Source: Actinomyces oricola | GTDB taxonomy: Bacteria > Actinomycetota > Actinomycetes > Actinomycetales > Actinomycetaceae | Reading direction: 5' to 3' | Length of the DNA: 51,908 bases | Assembly (NCBI RefSeq): GCF_004104015.1 | Contig: NZ_RYFV01000024.1 | Location: forward strand, 1-51,908 | Shown: one piece after another, positions 1-7,768 of the stretch | How the letters are laid out: the number at the start of each line of letters is the position of its first letter | How positions within the stretch are numbered: the stretch's first letter is position 1 | The notes under the pieces: generated by a model | Told to the model about the DNA's origin: nothing | The model's database searches: none | What the model saw: only the letters and a program-made list of their open reading frames with translations | Program-made: the position numbers and the translations under genes

Positions 1-8
1 AGGTTTTC

Positions 9-527
9 TTGGTCGAAAACAACTCTGACGCACGGCTCCGCGTGCCTTCGTCTACGACACACCCACCTCCCCGCACCACTCCAACCATCTTCACCCCTCG
101 ACCCCCACTCCCAGTGAGAAAGGCTCACTGTATGGCCAGCCATATGCGCACCAGCCTGGTGTGCGACGCGATCAACATGGCCGTGCGCAACTGCCCCCAC
201 ACTCGGGGCGTGACAATCTTTCACTCAGACCGCGGATCGCAGTACACATCGGATCAATTCTCCGAACACCTACGTAAGTACGGTATCCTCCCCTCTGTGG
301 GCCGGACCGGTGTGTGTTGGGACAATGCCTGGGCCGAGTCGTTCAACGCCACGCTCAAGAACGAACGAGTACACCGCATGGTGTATCCCACACGAGAACA
401 CGCCATCAAGGATGTCACGTCCTGGATAGAGCTGACATACAATCACAAACGGCTTCACTCGGGACTCGGCTATCGCACCCCGAACGAAGTTGAGCGCGAA
501 CTGCTGAGCTGCGAAATCGCAGCATGA
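9..527 (+). pseudogene. IS3-family transposase (OrfB), C-terminal fragment
   Basis: The reading frame carries the C-terminal half of an IS3-type DDE transposase (rve integrase core). From about position 132 it shows the second catalytic Asp region HSDRGSQYTS, then CWDNAWAESFN with the catalytic Glu, and the terminal YNHKRLHSGLGYRTP block typical of IS3 OrfB. A complete OrfB is about 280-300 residues; here only about 130 are recognisable. The first 40 codons are Pro/Thr-rich and do not look like transposase, so the 5' part, including the first catalytic Asp, is missing or scrambled. OrfA is not visible, though the window edge may hide it. I read this as a decayed, non-functional copy. Confidence 0.85.
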
Positions 528-616
528 CACACAAAACACACACAGTCCGAAAAACACCCAGCACTCCACAGAGATTAGAACGGGATATGGGCGCCCCGAC
601 CAATTGCATAGCACTC

Positions 617-653
617 AAACCCACGTCATGAGAGGTCTCTGGCGTGGGTTTTT
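617..653 (+). terminator. Rho-independent terminator-like hairpin
   Basis: Inverted repeat AAACCCACG (617-625) and CGTGGGTTT (643-651) followed by two more T, with a small nested GAGA/TCTC pairing in the loop. The T-run gives a classic intrinsic terminator on the plus strand, about 90 bp after the transposase stop. It probably ended transcription of the IS. Confidence 0.7.
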
Positions 654-790
654 GGTTGAAAAACGGCTGGTTTTGGGTGGTTTCGGTCGGTTCGGGGCCG
701 TGGGGGCGGGCCTGTGGTGCGGTGGCGGGGCTGGGGTTTCCGACTTCGTCGTCACCCCCGGCCTTGTCGTCACTCCTAGCCTTGTCGCTC

Positions 791-817
791 GGAGTCTCTG
801 GAGTCTCTGGAGTCTCC
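791..817. repeat. 9-bp tandem repeat, three copies
   Basis: GGAGTCTCT at 791-799 and 800-808, and GGAGTCTCC at 809-817. The period is a multiple of three, consistent with a codon repeat (ThrProGlu on the minus strand) in a lost or unrecognised linker ORF. Confidence 0.8.
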
Positions 818-917
818 AATCTGACCATCTCCTCCGTGTTCTCTGCGCCTCCATGTCCTCGTCTCTGGCTGCCGACCACGTGACGATGCCTTACTATCCG
901 CCGTATTCCCTGTCGTT

Positions 918-1637
918 CTACTCGATAGCAGTCGGCTGCTCCTGGCTGAGCAAACTGGCTAGGTTCGCCAAGCTGGAGTCTTGGAGTAGCGCAGGATCAC
1001 GCACCATCTGCTCGATGATGGCACCGAGCTTCTTTTGCGATAAACCGCTCAGCCGCTGCCGGACCTCGGCCACTCCTTCCGCGTCGACGATGCAGGCCTG
1101 CTCAACGAGACGCAGCTGCTCCTGACAGTAGGTATGAGCGGCCATCGCAGCTAGCAAACGGGCCTGCGCCTCGGCACTCGACATGGCCGGGCGATCACCC
1201 GGCTCATCCAGGTCGTGACTGGGAACGGAGGACTCTTCTACCTCCGCCACTTCCTTTGCCTGACCGTCCACAGCCGACTTATCCCGGCGCCACCAGTCAG
1301 TGATCTTGTTTACATGGGTCGACAGGAACGGTTGTGCGGATTGAGCCCACCACCCCTTCAGGTGAGGAGTAGCATATATTACGCTTGCCGCCACGACAGC
1401 CGCGACAACGATGGCAAGATCGAAACCGTCGTCATACTCCCAGCGTTGTTCAGTAGGGATATAGCTGGTTGACGAGACCTCGTCATCGAGGTCAAGGTCG
1501 TCATCAGGGATGAAGCGAGCATGCCCTTGAAGGACACCGTCGTCGTCGTAGAGATTCTGGTGAAGTCCACCTTCGCTCCTCTGGCCGGGCGTGAGGCTGG
1601 CGTCGTCCCATTCGAAGTAGCCTGCTTGGCGTGGCAT
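918..1637 (-). CDS. Hypothetical single-pass membrane protein
   Basis: A protein of about 239 residues that I do not recognise. The N-terminal third is acidic (a run of Asp/Glu around DDDLDLDDEV). A hydrophobic stretch of about 18 residues (LAIVVAAVVAASVIY) forms one membrane segment near the first third, followed by a Trp-rich patch. The remainder is Ala/Glu/Gln-rich and probably helical or coiled. I chose the internal ATG at 1637 because a TAGAAT -10 hexamer ends 7 nt upstream, the leaderless layout repeated elsewhere in the window; the longer frame to 1724 runs into IS256 debris. No partner gene suggests a function. Confidence 0.55.
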   Translation of the reverse strand: MPRQAGYFEWDDASLTPGQRSEGGLHQNLYDDDGVLQGHARFIPDDDLDLDDEVSSTSYIPTEQRWEYDDGFDLAIVVAAVVAASVIYATPHLKGWWAQSAQPFLSTHVNKITDWWRRDKSAVDGQAKEVAEVEESSVPSHDLDEPGDRPAMSSAEAQARLLAAMAAHTYCQEQLRLVEQACIVDAEGVAEVRQRLSGLSQKKLGAIIEQMVRDPALLQDSSLANLASLLSQEQPTAIE

Positions 1638-1644
1638 GAGCCTG

Positions 1645-1650
1645 ATTCTA
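1645..1650 (-). promoter_or_regulatory. -10 element TAGAAT, leaderless start
   Basis: TAGAAT on the minus strand ends 7 nt before the ATG at 1637, so transcription would begin at or next to the start codon. It lies just beyond the end of the IS256 remnant. Confidence 0.5.
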
Positions 1651-1651
1651 T

Positions 1652-2041
1652 TCAGGAGGTGAGCGTCACGGGTGGCGACTGAACCGGGGGCGGGAGTAAC
1701 CCCGCCGGCTCGATAAGGGTGCACCCGCTCAGGCGGTCGAGTCTCTTGATGTAGTTCGGGCGAAGATCGTCGAGATCAGCGCGTCCGCGGGCCTGGAACG
1801 AGCCGGGCCTGGAAGTGATGTTGCGGGCGAAATGCACCCGGCCCTCCCTGCCAGGATGCTCCTGGCAGGGAGGCCTTGACCGCGGCATGGCCGAGTCGAC
1901 TTCCCCGGCGGTGGTCGCCAACTGCTTAGCCCTCATGCCGTTACGACGATTGGTGCGCTTGTCGGTGCGCTCATAGTCTCCGACCCCGATGTGGGCGGTG
2001 GCCTCGGCATCGACAAGGTCCTGCAGGCCGGCCTGAAGCAT
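1652..2041 (-). pseudogene. IS256/mutator-family transposase remnant with internal deletion
   Basis: The N-terminal 50 residues match the conserved start region of IS256 (Transposase_mut) proteins: GLQDLVDAEATAHIG, a TxRRNGMR block and TTAGEVD. The sequence then jumps to a Pro/Arg-rich stretch and a VHFARNI motif, which in intact proteins lies far downstream in the central domain. Most of the DDE core is therefore missing. Upstream to about 2105 the same frame continues with a stop codon (VMLASTRR..W*), so the 5' end is broken too. A perfect hairpin sits at the internal junction (1843-1873). Not functional. Confidence 0.75.
1843..1873. repeat. Perfect 14-bp inverted repeat at the IS256 deletion junction
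   Basis: Arms at 1843-1856 and 1860-1873 are perfectly complementary around the loop TGC. The hairpin lies exactly where the transposase remnant switches from its N-terminal to its central-domain sequence. No T-run follows on either strand. Confidence 0.85.
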
Positions 2042-2243
2042 CCGCCGGAATCGTCACCACACCGCGAGACCCACCTCGACCCGCGTCACCCTGCGGGTCG
2101 ACGCCAGCATCACAGAAACCTTCCATGGCTCCCATGCGCGGCCGGCGCCTAGATGCGTACGGGAGCCTCGGAACACATGCCCGCATCGGCCCTCGCCCCT
2201 TTCCCCTGTGCGGTGCGCCTCATCCAGTACGGTTCCGGCCCAC

Positions 2244-3422
2244 TCAGACGACCACCGTCACGAAGGCGGCGCCCGGGACGGGCAGAGTGGCCGCGCCCGT
2301 CAGCGAGCCGTCGTCGGCGACGCGGTAGGCCCGCAGAAGGCCGGCAGGCCGGTCGGTGACCAGCAGCAGAGCGCCGTCGGGCGCCAGGGCGATCGAGCGG
2401 GCGGCCACGCCGGGGTGCGCGGAGGCCGCGAGGGGCACGGAGCCCATCCACCGGGGCGTGCCGTCGTCGGCAATGGAGAACCAGGCAACGGCGTCCTCTC
2501 CGCGGTTGTTGACGTAGACGAGGCCGCCACGCGGGTGAACACGCAGGTCCGCCGGCTCGTTGGTCCGCCCGACGTCGCCCGCGAGGGTCGAGCACCGCGA
2601 CACGGGAGAGATCGCACCGGACTCGGCGTCGAAGTCGAGGACGAGGAGCTCGGAGGCGAACTCGAGGTCGCAGTACAGGCGCCCGCTCACCGGATCGAAG
2701 GCGAGGTGGCGGGGACCGGTCTGGGGCTCGCTCGCATAGGTGCTTGCGAGCTCAAGCGTCTCACCGAGACGGTAGACGAGGATCCGATCCGCACCCTTGT
2801 CCCCCACGAGCAGGAAGGTCCCGCTGGGGTCGATGGTAACCGAGTGGGCGTGGGCCGAGGCCTGGGCGTGCCCACCGGACTGGGCCGACGTGTTCGGGTC
2901 CGGGCCGTGCCCGCCGAGGACGACGACGTCACTGAGCTCCTCGATAGTGCCGTCGGCGGCGAGGCGGTGGACGAGGACCGTCGAGTCGTCATAGACGTAC
3001 TCGGTGCCCCAGGTGCCGTCCTCGTGGTGCACGATCTTCTCGACGTGCTCGAAGCCGCCGTGGTCGGCGCACAGGAGCAGGCGCCGGTCGGCGTCGAGGG
3101 CGAGGTAGGTGGGGAACGGACCTGGGACCGGGGTCGCTCCCCGGTGCTCAAGGCGCCCCGACACCGGGTCGAGAGCGAACTCGTGGATGGCGGCGGGCGG
3201 CCCGACGGGGCCTCGGCCATCGGTCTTGCGCTCGTCGACGACGTAGACGCGCTGCGTCCTCGGGTCGTGAACGAGGTAGCCGGCCTCGGTGGGCTCGCCG
3301 ACGCGGTCGAGTACGGTGAGCGTGAGCGTATCGGCATCATCACGGACCTCCACGACGCTAACGCCGCCGACCTCGCCGTCGAGCTGCGCGTAGGCCCCGA
3401 CGAGGGCGAGACGGCGGCTCAT
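2244..3422 (-). CDS. Beta-propeller lactonase-family protein (YbhE/Pgl-like)
   Basis: A 392-residue protein with repeated blade motifs typical of seven-bladed lactonase/6-phosphogluconolactonase (YbhE-type) propellers: AYLVHDPRTQRVYVV, FPTYLALDADRR, VTIDPSGTFLLVGDKG, RHLAFDPVSGRLY, LRVHPRGGLVYV and IALAPDGALLLVTD. The family hydrolyses sugar lactones, but many members are only annotated by fold. The ATG overlaps the stop of the upstream TIM-barrel gene by 4 bp, so it is translationally coupled as the last gene of the deglycosidase-like operon. Inference: it opens a (3-keto-)lactone or a related intermediate from the released sugar. No signal peptide is visible, so it is probably cytoplasmic. 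Catalytic residues cannot be assigned from the sequence alone. Confidence 0.85.
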   Translation of the reverse strand: MSRRLALVGAYAQLDGEVGGVSVVEVRDDADTLTLTVLDRVGEPTEAGYLVHDPRTQRVYVVDERKTDGRGPVGPPAAIHEFALDPVSGRLEHRGATPVPGPFPTYLALDADRRLLLCADHGGFEHVEKIVHHEDGTWGTEYVYDDSTVLVHRLAADGTIEELSDVVVLGGHGPDPNTSAQSGGHAQASAHAHSVTIDPSGTFLLVGDKGADRILVYRLGETLELASTYASEPQTGPRHLAFDPVSGRLYCDLEFASELLVLDFDAESGAISPVSRCSTLAGDVGRTNEPADLRVHPRGGLVYVNNRGEDAVAWFSIADDGTPRWMGSVPLAASAHPGVAARSIALAPDGALLLVTDRPAGLLRAYRVADDGSLTGAATLPVPGAAFVTVVV

Positions 3423-4543
3423 GCCCCCACCAGCCTGGTGAGCATCTCCTGGTGCCGGCGCACCTGGTCCACCTCGTCCATGAGCTGCTCGCGGGGCAGG
3501 TCCTGGAGGTAGCGCTGCCCCTCGTACTCGGTGTTGATCCAGCCCTCGTACCCACCGGCCTTGAGGGCGCCGATTGCGGCCTCGTAGTCGATGGTGGCCT
3601 CCTCGTAGTGGCCCGGCCGCCCCTCGACCTCGCTCATGTAGTTGAACTTGGCGTGGACGGACGTGACGTGGGGGGCGAGCTGGCGCAGAAGATCGGGGTC
3701 GGTGTTGGAGAACATGATGGACTCGGCCACCAGGGAGTAGTCGCGGGTCGTCGGCGCGGGCACGCGCTCATCGGCAAAGGCCCTGATGCCCTCGAAGGCG
3801 TCGCGCTCGGCGGGATCGCACTCGCCCTCGGCGAGGAAACGGGTGAAGTCGGCACGCAGGTTGCCGGCCGTGAGGGCGGCCATCTTGGGCACCTCGAAAC
3901 CGGCGGTGCCGGCGCGCAGCGCGAGGCTGAGCTCGGTGACGGCGGTGGCCGCCTCGGGCTTGGCGCCGCGGCGCTGGTGCTGGCCGAGCTGCACCGGCGA
4001 GGGGGCGAACTGGAAGATGCCGAAGTCCGGCACAATGCCCAGGTGCTGGGTCCCGGTCTTCTGCACATAGTCGATGACCTCGGTGACCTGCCTGCCGTCG
4101 AGCTTCATGGGCTGGTGGATCTCCTTGCCCATGGGGATGTCGAGTTCCTCCGCGAGGGGCAGGGCGAGGGCGAGCACCTCGAGGGGGACAACCGACAGGA
4201 CGCGCACGCGCTCGAAACCGAGCCGCTTGGCCAGGCGCAGGTCGTGCTTGAGACGCTCGGCGCATTCCTCATAGGTCATGACGTGATCGCGGAACTGCAG
4301 GACATCCATGGACACGTCCTGGACTGCCGGGGTGGTGCCGTAGGCCTCCATCCAGGCGAACCACTGCTTCTCGAAATCGGGTCCGGGATCGGGGTAGTGG
4401 AAGGACATCTCGTCGACGACCTCGATGCCGGTGGCGCCGCCCAGATTCGTGCCGACCTCGCGGATCTGCTCCTCAAGGCTGAGCTCGCCGAGGTACTGGG
4501 ACTGCTGGTAGCTGTAGAGGCTGACGCCCCGTTTCATGCTCAT
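3419..4543 (-). CDS. C-glycoside deglycosidase alpha-like TIM-barrel (sugar isomerase/epimerase fold)
   Basis: A 374-residue xylose-isomerase-like TIM barrel. Candidate metal ligands are in the expected order: Glu141 (KEIHQP), Asp173 (VPDFGIFQ), His297 (VHAKF) and Glu339 (NTEYEG). The N-terminus (KRGVSLYSYQ) and the KEIHQP...DFGIF pattern resemble the catalytic alpha subunits of C-glycoside deglycosidases (DgpB/DfgA/CarB type), which cleave the C-C bond of 3-oxo-C-glucosides as a metal-dependent alpha/beta complex. The decisive context is the adjacent upstream gene, which looks like the matching beta subunit. A Shine-Dalgarno GAAGGAAG precedes the ATG, and the gene overlaps the next one by 4 bp. 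Alternatives are an ordinary sugar-phosphate isomerase or an O-glycoside beta-elimination enzyme; substrate is inference. Confidence 0.8.
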   Translation of the reverse strand: MSMKRGVSLYSYQQSQYLGELSLEEQIREVGTNLGGATGIEVVDEMSFHYPDPGPDFEKQWFAWMEAYGTTPAVQDVSMDVLQFRDHVMTYEECAERLKHDLRLAKRLGFERVRVLSVVPLEVLALALPLAEELDIPMGKEIHQPMKLDGRQVTEVIDYVQKTGTQHLGIVPDFGIFQFAPSPVQLGQHQRRGAKPEAATAVTELSLALRAGTAGFEVPKMAALTAGNLRADFTRFLAEGECDPAERDAFEGIRAFADERVPAPTTRDYSLVAESIMFSNTDPDLLRQLAPHVTSVHAKFNYMSEVEGRPGHYEEATIDYEAAIGALKAGGYEGWINTEYEGQRYLQDLPREQLMDEVDQVRRHQEMLTRLVGA

Positions 4544-4587
4544 AGTGATCTTCCTTCGTCTTCAGTCGTTGTGCTGTCCGGGCGCGG

Positions 4588-5040
4588 TTAGTTGAGGGTA
4601 AGGTGGTAGGTGACGATGTTGGGGGTCTTGTCCGAGCCGGCCCCGGTGCCGGGGGTTGGGGGCTCCTTGACCCAGGCCTCGTCGGTGGGCTGGTAGCCGT
4701 AGGCGGCGATGACGCACTGCTGGAAGCGGACGGTGTGCTCGCCGGGCGCAAGCCCGCCGGGGGCGTCGACGTGGAGGATCGCCTCGTCCGGATAGTCCCA
4801 GTGCTCCCAGACGGCGGTCTTGATCTCCTCGAAGCTGCGGGGAGGTTTGCCGTTGATCTCGAAGGTTTGGGCCGAGACGGGGTAGGAGACGCCGTCAACC
4901 TCAATGAAGTAACCGCAGTGGGTGGAGAGGTACACGCCGCGGTAGTTGGCGATCTTGACGGCGAGCTGGAAGCCGATGATCTCGCCGTCGCGCGTCTCAT
5001 TGCGCAGTGAGTCGGGGCGGATGAGGAGGTTGTCGAACAC
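4588..5040 (-). CDS. C-glycoside deglycosidase beta-like subunit (DUF6379 family)
   Basis: A 150-residue protein that I place in the DUF6379 family, which includes the small beta subunits of C-glycoside deglycosidases. Recognisable marks are the start MFDNLLIRPDSLRN, an YRG motif at residues 33-35 (ANYRGVYLS), a VDG at 48-50 and GGLAPGEH at 95-102. In characterised complexes the beta subunit is a beta-sandwich that binds the catalytic TIM barrel and helps form the active site. The start is GTG at 5040 with AAAGGAA 6 nt upstream. It sits between the permease and the alpha-like gene in one operon. A Pro/Gly-rich C-terminal tail (residues 126-140) extends it slightly. Family assignment is from memory of the motif pattern; substrate is unknown. 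Confidence 0.8.
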   Translation of the reverse strand: MFDNLLIRPDSLRNETRDGEIIGFQLAVKIANYRGVYLSTHCGYFIEVDGVSYPVSAQTFEINGKPPRSFEEIKTAVWEHWDYPDEAILHVDAPGGLAPGEHTVRFQQCVIAAYGYQPTDEAWVKEPPTPGTGAGSDKTPNIVTYHLTLN

Positions 5041-5074
5041 AGTGGTTCCTTTCTTGTGGATGGGGTGGCGTCGG

Positions 5075-6370
5075 TCAGTCCGCGGAGGCGCCGGGCATGG
5101 GAATGGGGGTCAGGCCGTCGTGACGGTTGTAGCGGAAGAACCCGGTCCAGACGACGGCGGTGACAGCTGCCGCGATGAGCGGGATCGCGAACATGGGGTG
5201 GAAGGCGGAGGCGCCGGTGCTCTCCAGACCAGGCGAGACGACGGCGTTGTAGACCTGGCCAGCCAGGGAGGAGCCGATGACGGCGCCGACGCCGGAGATC
5301 GCCATGATGAGCAGGCTCTGCGCCTGGGAGCGGACGGCCGCGGGGGCGACCTCGTCGATGTACATGGCGCCGACGACGAGGAAGAAATCGTTGCAGATGC
5401 CGTGCAGGCAGATCGCGACGACGGCCATCCAGTGGTTGCCTCCCGAGGCCGCGTAGAACAGGGCGAAGCGGATCCCCCACATCACCATGCCGCCGAACAG
5501 GGACCACTTCATGCCGAGGTGCTTAAGTGCCCAGGGGATGGTGAGGATGAAGACGACCTCGCTGAGTTGGCCCAGCGACATGACGGCGGCGACGTTCTCG
5601 ATGCCGAGGGCACCGAGGTAGGTGGAGGCGTAGGAGTTGTAGACCGCGAGCGAGATCGAGGTCATGAAGACACAGCAAAAGAAGACCAGGAAGTTGCGGT
5701 TGCGGAAAAGGAAGAAGGCCTTCGCCCCGACGACGTCCGCGAGGGAGAAGCTCACGCCCTTGGCGGGGGCGGGGGTGTTGGGCAGGGTGAAGGCATAGAC
5801 GCCCAGGATGAGGCTGACCACCGCGGTGACGCGGAAGAGATCCGGGGATGCGGACAGCCCCAGTGCGCCGACCAGGACACCCGCCAGCACCCATCCCAGG
5901 GTGCCGAAGACGCGCACGTAGGGGAAGAGAGTCCTGTTGCTGGACAGGTGGAAGAAGGCGATGGAGTTCGCGATGCCAAGGGTCGGCTGGAAGAAAAGGC
6001 AGTAGACGAACAGGAGCAGCAGGACCAGCCCTCCCCTGCCGGAGCGGACGAGGCTGGGCAGGAACAGCATGATGACGCCGCCGACGGCGTGGGCTACTCC
6101 GAGGACTTGCTGGGAGGGGAAGAACCTATCGGCGAGCGCCCCGAGGAACATGGGGGAGATGATCGCCGCGACGGCGGCAAGGGTGAAGGTGGTGCCGATG
6201 ATGGTGGGCAGGCCGTTCGTGGCCAACATGAGACCGACCGTCGCGAACCAGGAGCCCTGAACAAGGAACTCCAGCATCATCATGACGACCAGGCGGATGG
6301 CGCGACCGGCGCCAACGCTCGCCGGTGGTGTGGGGGCGGCCGCGGCGGCGGCCTCGGAGAGGGTACTCAT
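5075..6370 (-). CDS. MFS transporter, nucleoside:H+ symporter (NHS)-like
   Basis: A 431-residue polytopic membrane protein with about 12 hydrophobic segments. The layout (LEFLVQGSWFATVG in TM1, FLGALADRFF in the loop after TM2, PYVRVFGTLGWVLAG mid-way) resembles the NupG/XapB-type nucleoside:proton symporter branch of the MFS, members of which also carry sugars and glycosides. A Shine-Dalgarno AAGGAG lies 7 nt before the ATG. It is the first gene of the four-gene minus-strand operon, so it is the likely importer of the glycoside whose bond the next two products would cleave. A 155-bp gap upstream holds the promoter and candidate operator palindromes. Confidence 0.88.
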   Translation of the reverse strand: MSTLSEAAAAAAPTPPASVGAGRAIRLVVMMMLEFLVQGSWFATVGLMLATNGLPTIIGTTFTLAAVAAIISPMFLGALADRFFPSQQVLGVAHAVGGVIMLFLPSLVRSGRGGLVLLLLFVYCLFFQPTLGIANSIAFFHLSSNRTLFPYVRVFGTLGWVLAGVLVGALGLSASPDLFRVTAVVSLILGVYAFTLPNTPAPAKGVSFSLADVVGAKAFFLFRNRNFLVFFCCVFMTSISLAVYNSYASTYLGALGIENVAAVMSLGQLSEVVFILTIPWALKHLGMKWSLFGGMVMWGIRFALFYAASGGNHWMAVVAICLHGICNDFFLVVGAMYIDEVAPAAVRSQAQSLLIMAISGVGAVIGSSLAGQVYNAVVSPGLESTGASAFHPMFAIPLIAAAVTAVVWTGFFRYNRHDGLTPIPMPGASAD

Positions 6371-6385
6371 CCTCGAGCTCCTTGA

Positions 6386-6398
6386 TTGTTCGTAACAA
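6386..6398. promoter_or_regulatory. Inverted repeat TTGTT-CGT-AACAA upstream of the MFS gene
   Basis: Perfect 5-bp arms around a 3-bp centre, located 16 bp before the MFS start codon and next to its Shine-Dalgarno. A candidate operator for one of the two nearby ROK regulators; short, so chance is possible. Confidence 0.4.
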
Positions 6399-6432
6399 CG
6401 ACAGTTATTGAGGTTGTGCAGCGAGACTAGCT

Positions 6433-6441
6433 GAACTGTTC
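6433..6441. promoter_or_regulatory. Palindrome GAAC-T-GTTC in the operon promoter region
   Basis: A 9-bp palindrome upstream of the deglycosidase-like operon. It resembles GAACA-G-TGTTC upstream of the dehydrogenase pair (11476-11486), so the two units may share a regulator. Information content is low. Confidence 0.3.
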
Positions 6442-6490
6442 GAGCTCATCGAGAGATGATTTGGTCAACTTGATTGGATCATTAGCTGGG

Positions 6491-6509
6491 CGAAGGATTC
6501 GATCCTTCG
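6491..6509. repeat. Inverted repeat CGAAGGAT-TCG-ATCCTTCG
   Basis: Perfect 8-bp arms around TCG. It lies 16 bp past the stop of the ROK gene (minus strand) and upstream of the MFS promoter. It could be the ROK gene terminator (no T-run follows) or an operator for the permease operon. Confidence 0.55.
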
Positions 6510-6525
6510 ATCGTTCGTCGCCTGA

Positions 6526-7695
6526 TCAATCCCGATCGTGCCGCGCCCAGTCGGGGAGCTGGCTCATTCCCGCCCCCACACGGTCGAGGACGACCGCAAG
6601 GCCGCCCAGAACCGCGGCCTCCTCTCCCAAGCGCGCCGGGACCAGTGACGTCTGAGGCGACACGATTGCGAGATTCGTCACTTCCGGCGAGGAGTCGATC
6701 GCCGCCTGGACCACCGGGCTGGCGCCCAGCACCCCACCAATGGCGATGGCGCTGGGCGCCACAACCCGCGCCGTGTTGGCCACGGCACGCCCGAGACTCC
6801 TCCCCGCCTCGGCCAGGACGCGGCGACAGGCGGGGTCCCCCTGCTCGGCTGCTGCGATGATCTCCCGCAGGCTCCAGGAGGACCGGGACTGCGGGAGGGC
6901 CGCGCGGATGGCCGTTTCGGAGACCTTGGTCGTCAAGCAGCCCCGCGAGCCGCAGTAGCACACCGCGCCGGAGGGGTCGACCACCATGTGCCCGAGCACC
7001 CCTGCCTGCCCATTACTGCCATGGAAGATAGCACCGTCGACGACGAGTCCGCCTCCGACGCCCTCCGCGGAGCGCAGGTACAGGAAGTTCCCCTCTCCGC
7101 GCCCGCTGCCCCACAGCCACTCCGCGAGCGCCGCGAGATTGGCATCGTTGTCCACGACAATGGGGACATCGTCCGCAATGGGCAGTCCCTCGCCGATGCG
7201 GACGTCCCGCCACTGCGGAATGCGACCGGTCACCCAGACCGGGATCGTGGCGGTGCGGTGCTCCAGCGGCGACTGGATCGACAGAGCGACACCGATAAGG
7301 GTGCGGTCCGCGGGAGCGGCGGCGAGCAGCTCCTGCACGAGGCCCACGAGCGCCCGCGGGTGGGACTCCGCGACGGACCGGTCCCGACGCACCTTGTCCG
7401 CCGGTGCGAAGACGGCACCGCGGATCCAGCCGTCCGCGATCTCCACCGAGATCACCAATCCGTCGGTGATGACGAGGCTCACCTCGCTCTGTCGGCCATT
7501 GACCGCCCGGATCTCGGCCACACCCGCCTCTCGCAGCTCATGAACGATCGAGGACACCGTGGCCGGCGCCAGTCCGGTTGCGCGGGCAATGGCCGCCTGG
7601 GAGCACGGCCCCGAGGCGCGCAGCGCCTCTATCACGGCGGCGGTGTTCGCGGAACGAATCGGCCGGGCCGTGCCGGCGGCGGTCTGAACATTCAT
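6526..7695 (-). CDS. ROK-family transcriptional regulator
   Basis: A 389-residue protein with an N-terminal winged helix (residues about 15-65, QAAIARATGLAPATVSSIVHE) and a ROK sugar-kinase-like domain. VDNDAN at 181-186 keeps the catalytic-type Asp184. The zinc site is present as GH (235-236) and CYCGSRGC (246-253). Two deviations stand out: the Glu of the sugar-binding ExGH motif is Val233, and the phosphate-binding DxGxT loop is lost (VEIADGW), so it is a repressor rather than a kinase and its ligand may be unusual. Shine-Dalgarno AGGAG lies 7 nt before the ATG. It lies immediately upstream of, and in the same direction as, the deglycosidase-like operon, which it probably controls, and is divergent from the FUSC gene. 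Confidence 0.88.
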   Translation of the reverse strand: MNVQTAAGTARPIRSANTAAVIEALRASGPCSQAAIARATGLAPATVSSIVHELREAGVAEIRAVNGRQSEVSLVITDGLVISVEIADGWIRGAVFAPADKVRRDRSVAESHPRALVGLVQELLAAAPADRTLIGVALSIQSPLEHRTATIPVWVTGRIPQWRDVRIGEGLPIADDVPIVVDNDANLAALAEWLWGSGRGEGNFLYLRSAEGVGGGLVVDGAIFHGSNGQAGVLGHMVVDPSGAVCYCGSRGCLTTKVSETAIRAALPQSRSSWSLREIIAAAEQGDPACRRVLAEAGRSLGRAVANTARVVAPSAIAIGGVLGASPVVQAAIDSSPEVTNLAIVSPQTSLVPARLGEEAAVLGGLAVVLDRVGAGMSQLPDWARHDRD

Positions 7696-7768
7696 GCCGG
7701 GGCTCCTGATTCATTGGGGGCGTGACGCACAAAACCGTCAGCCGTCGAACCGACCTTGACCAGATCAG

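Larger units (their letters stand above)
528..917. other. Non-coding or degraded stretch after the IS fragment
   Basis: No convincing gene. It holds the terminator-like hairpin at 617-653 and three tandem copies of a 9-bp unit (GGAGTCTCT) at 791-817. On the minus strand an open frame of about 75 codons reads as a Pro/Glu/Asp-rich linker with a TPETPETP run, starting near 828. Its start has a Shine-Dalgarno-like GGAGGAG directly against the ATG, which is too close to be persuasive. It may be the remnant of a tail or linker gene. Confidence 0.5.

Noticed and set aside
4946-6385. Long plus-strand open frame opposite the MFS gene
   Set aside because: Asp/Gly/Glu/Arg-rich antisense of a high-GC gene; the minus strand encodes a clear 12-segment transporter.
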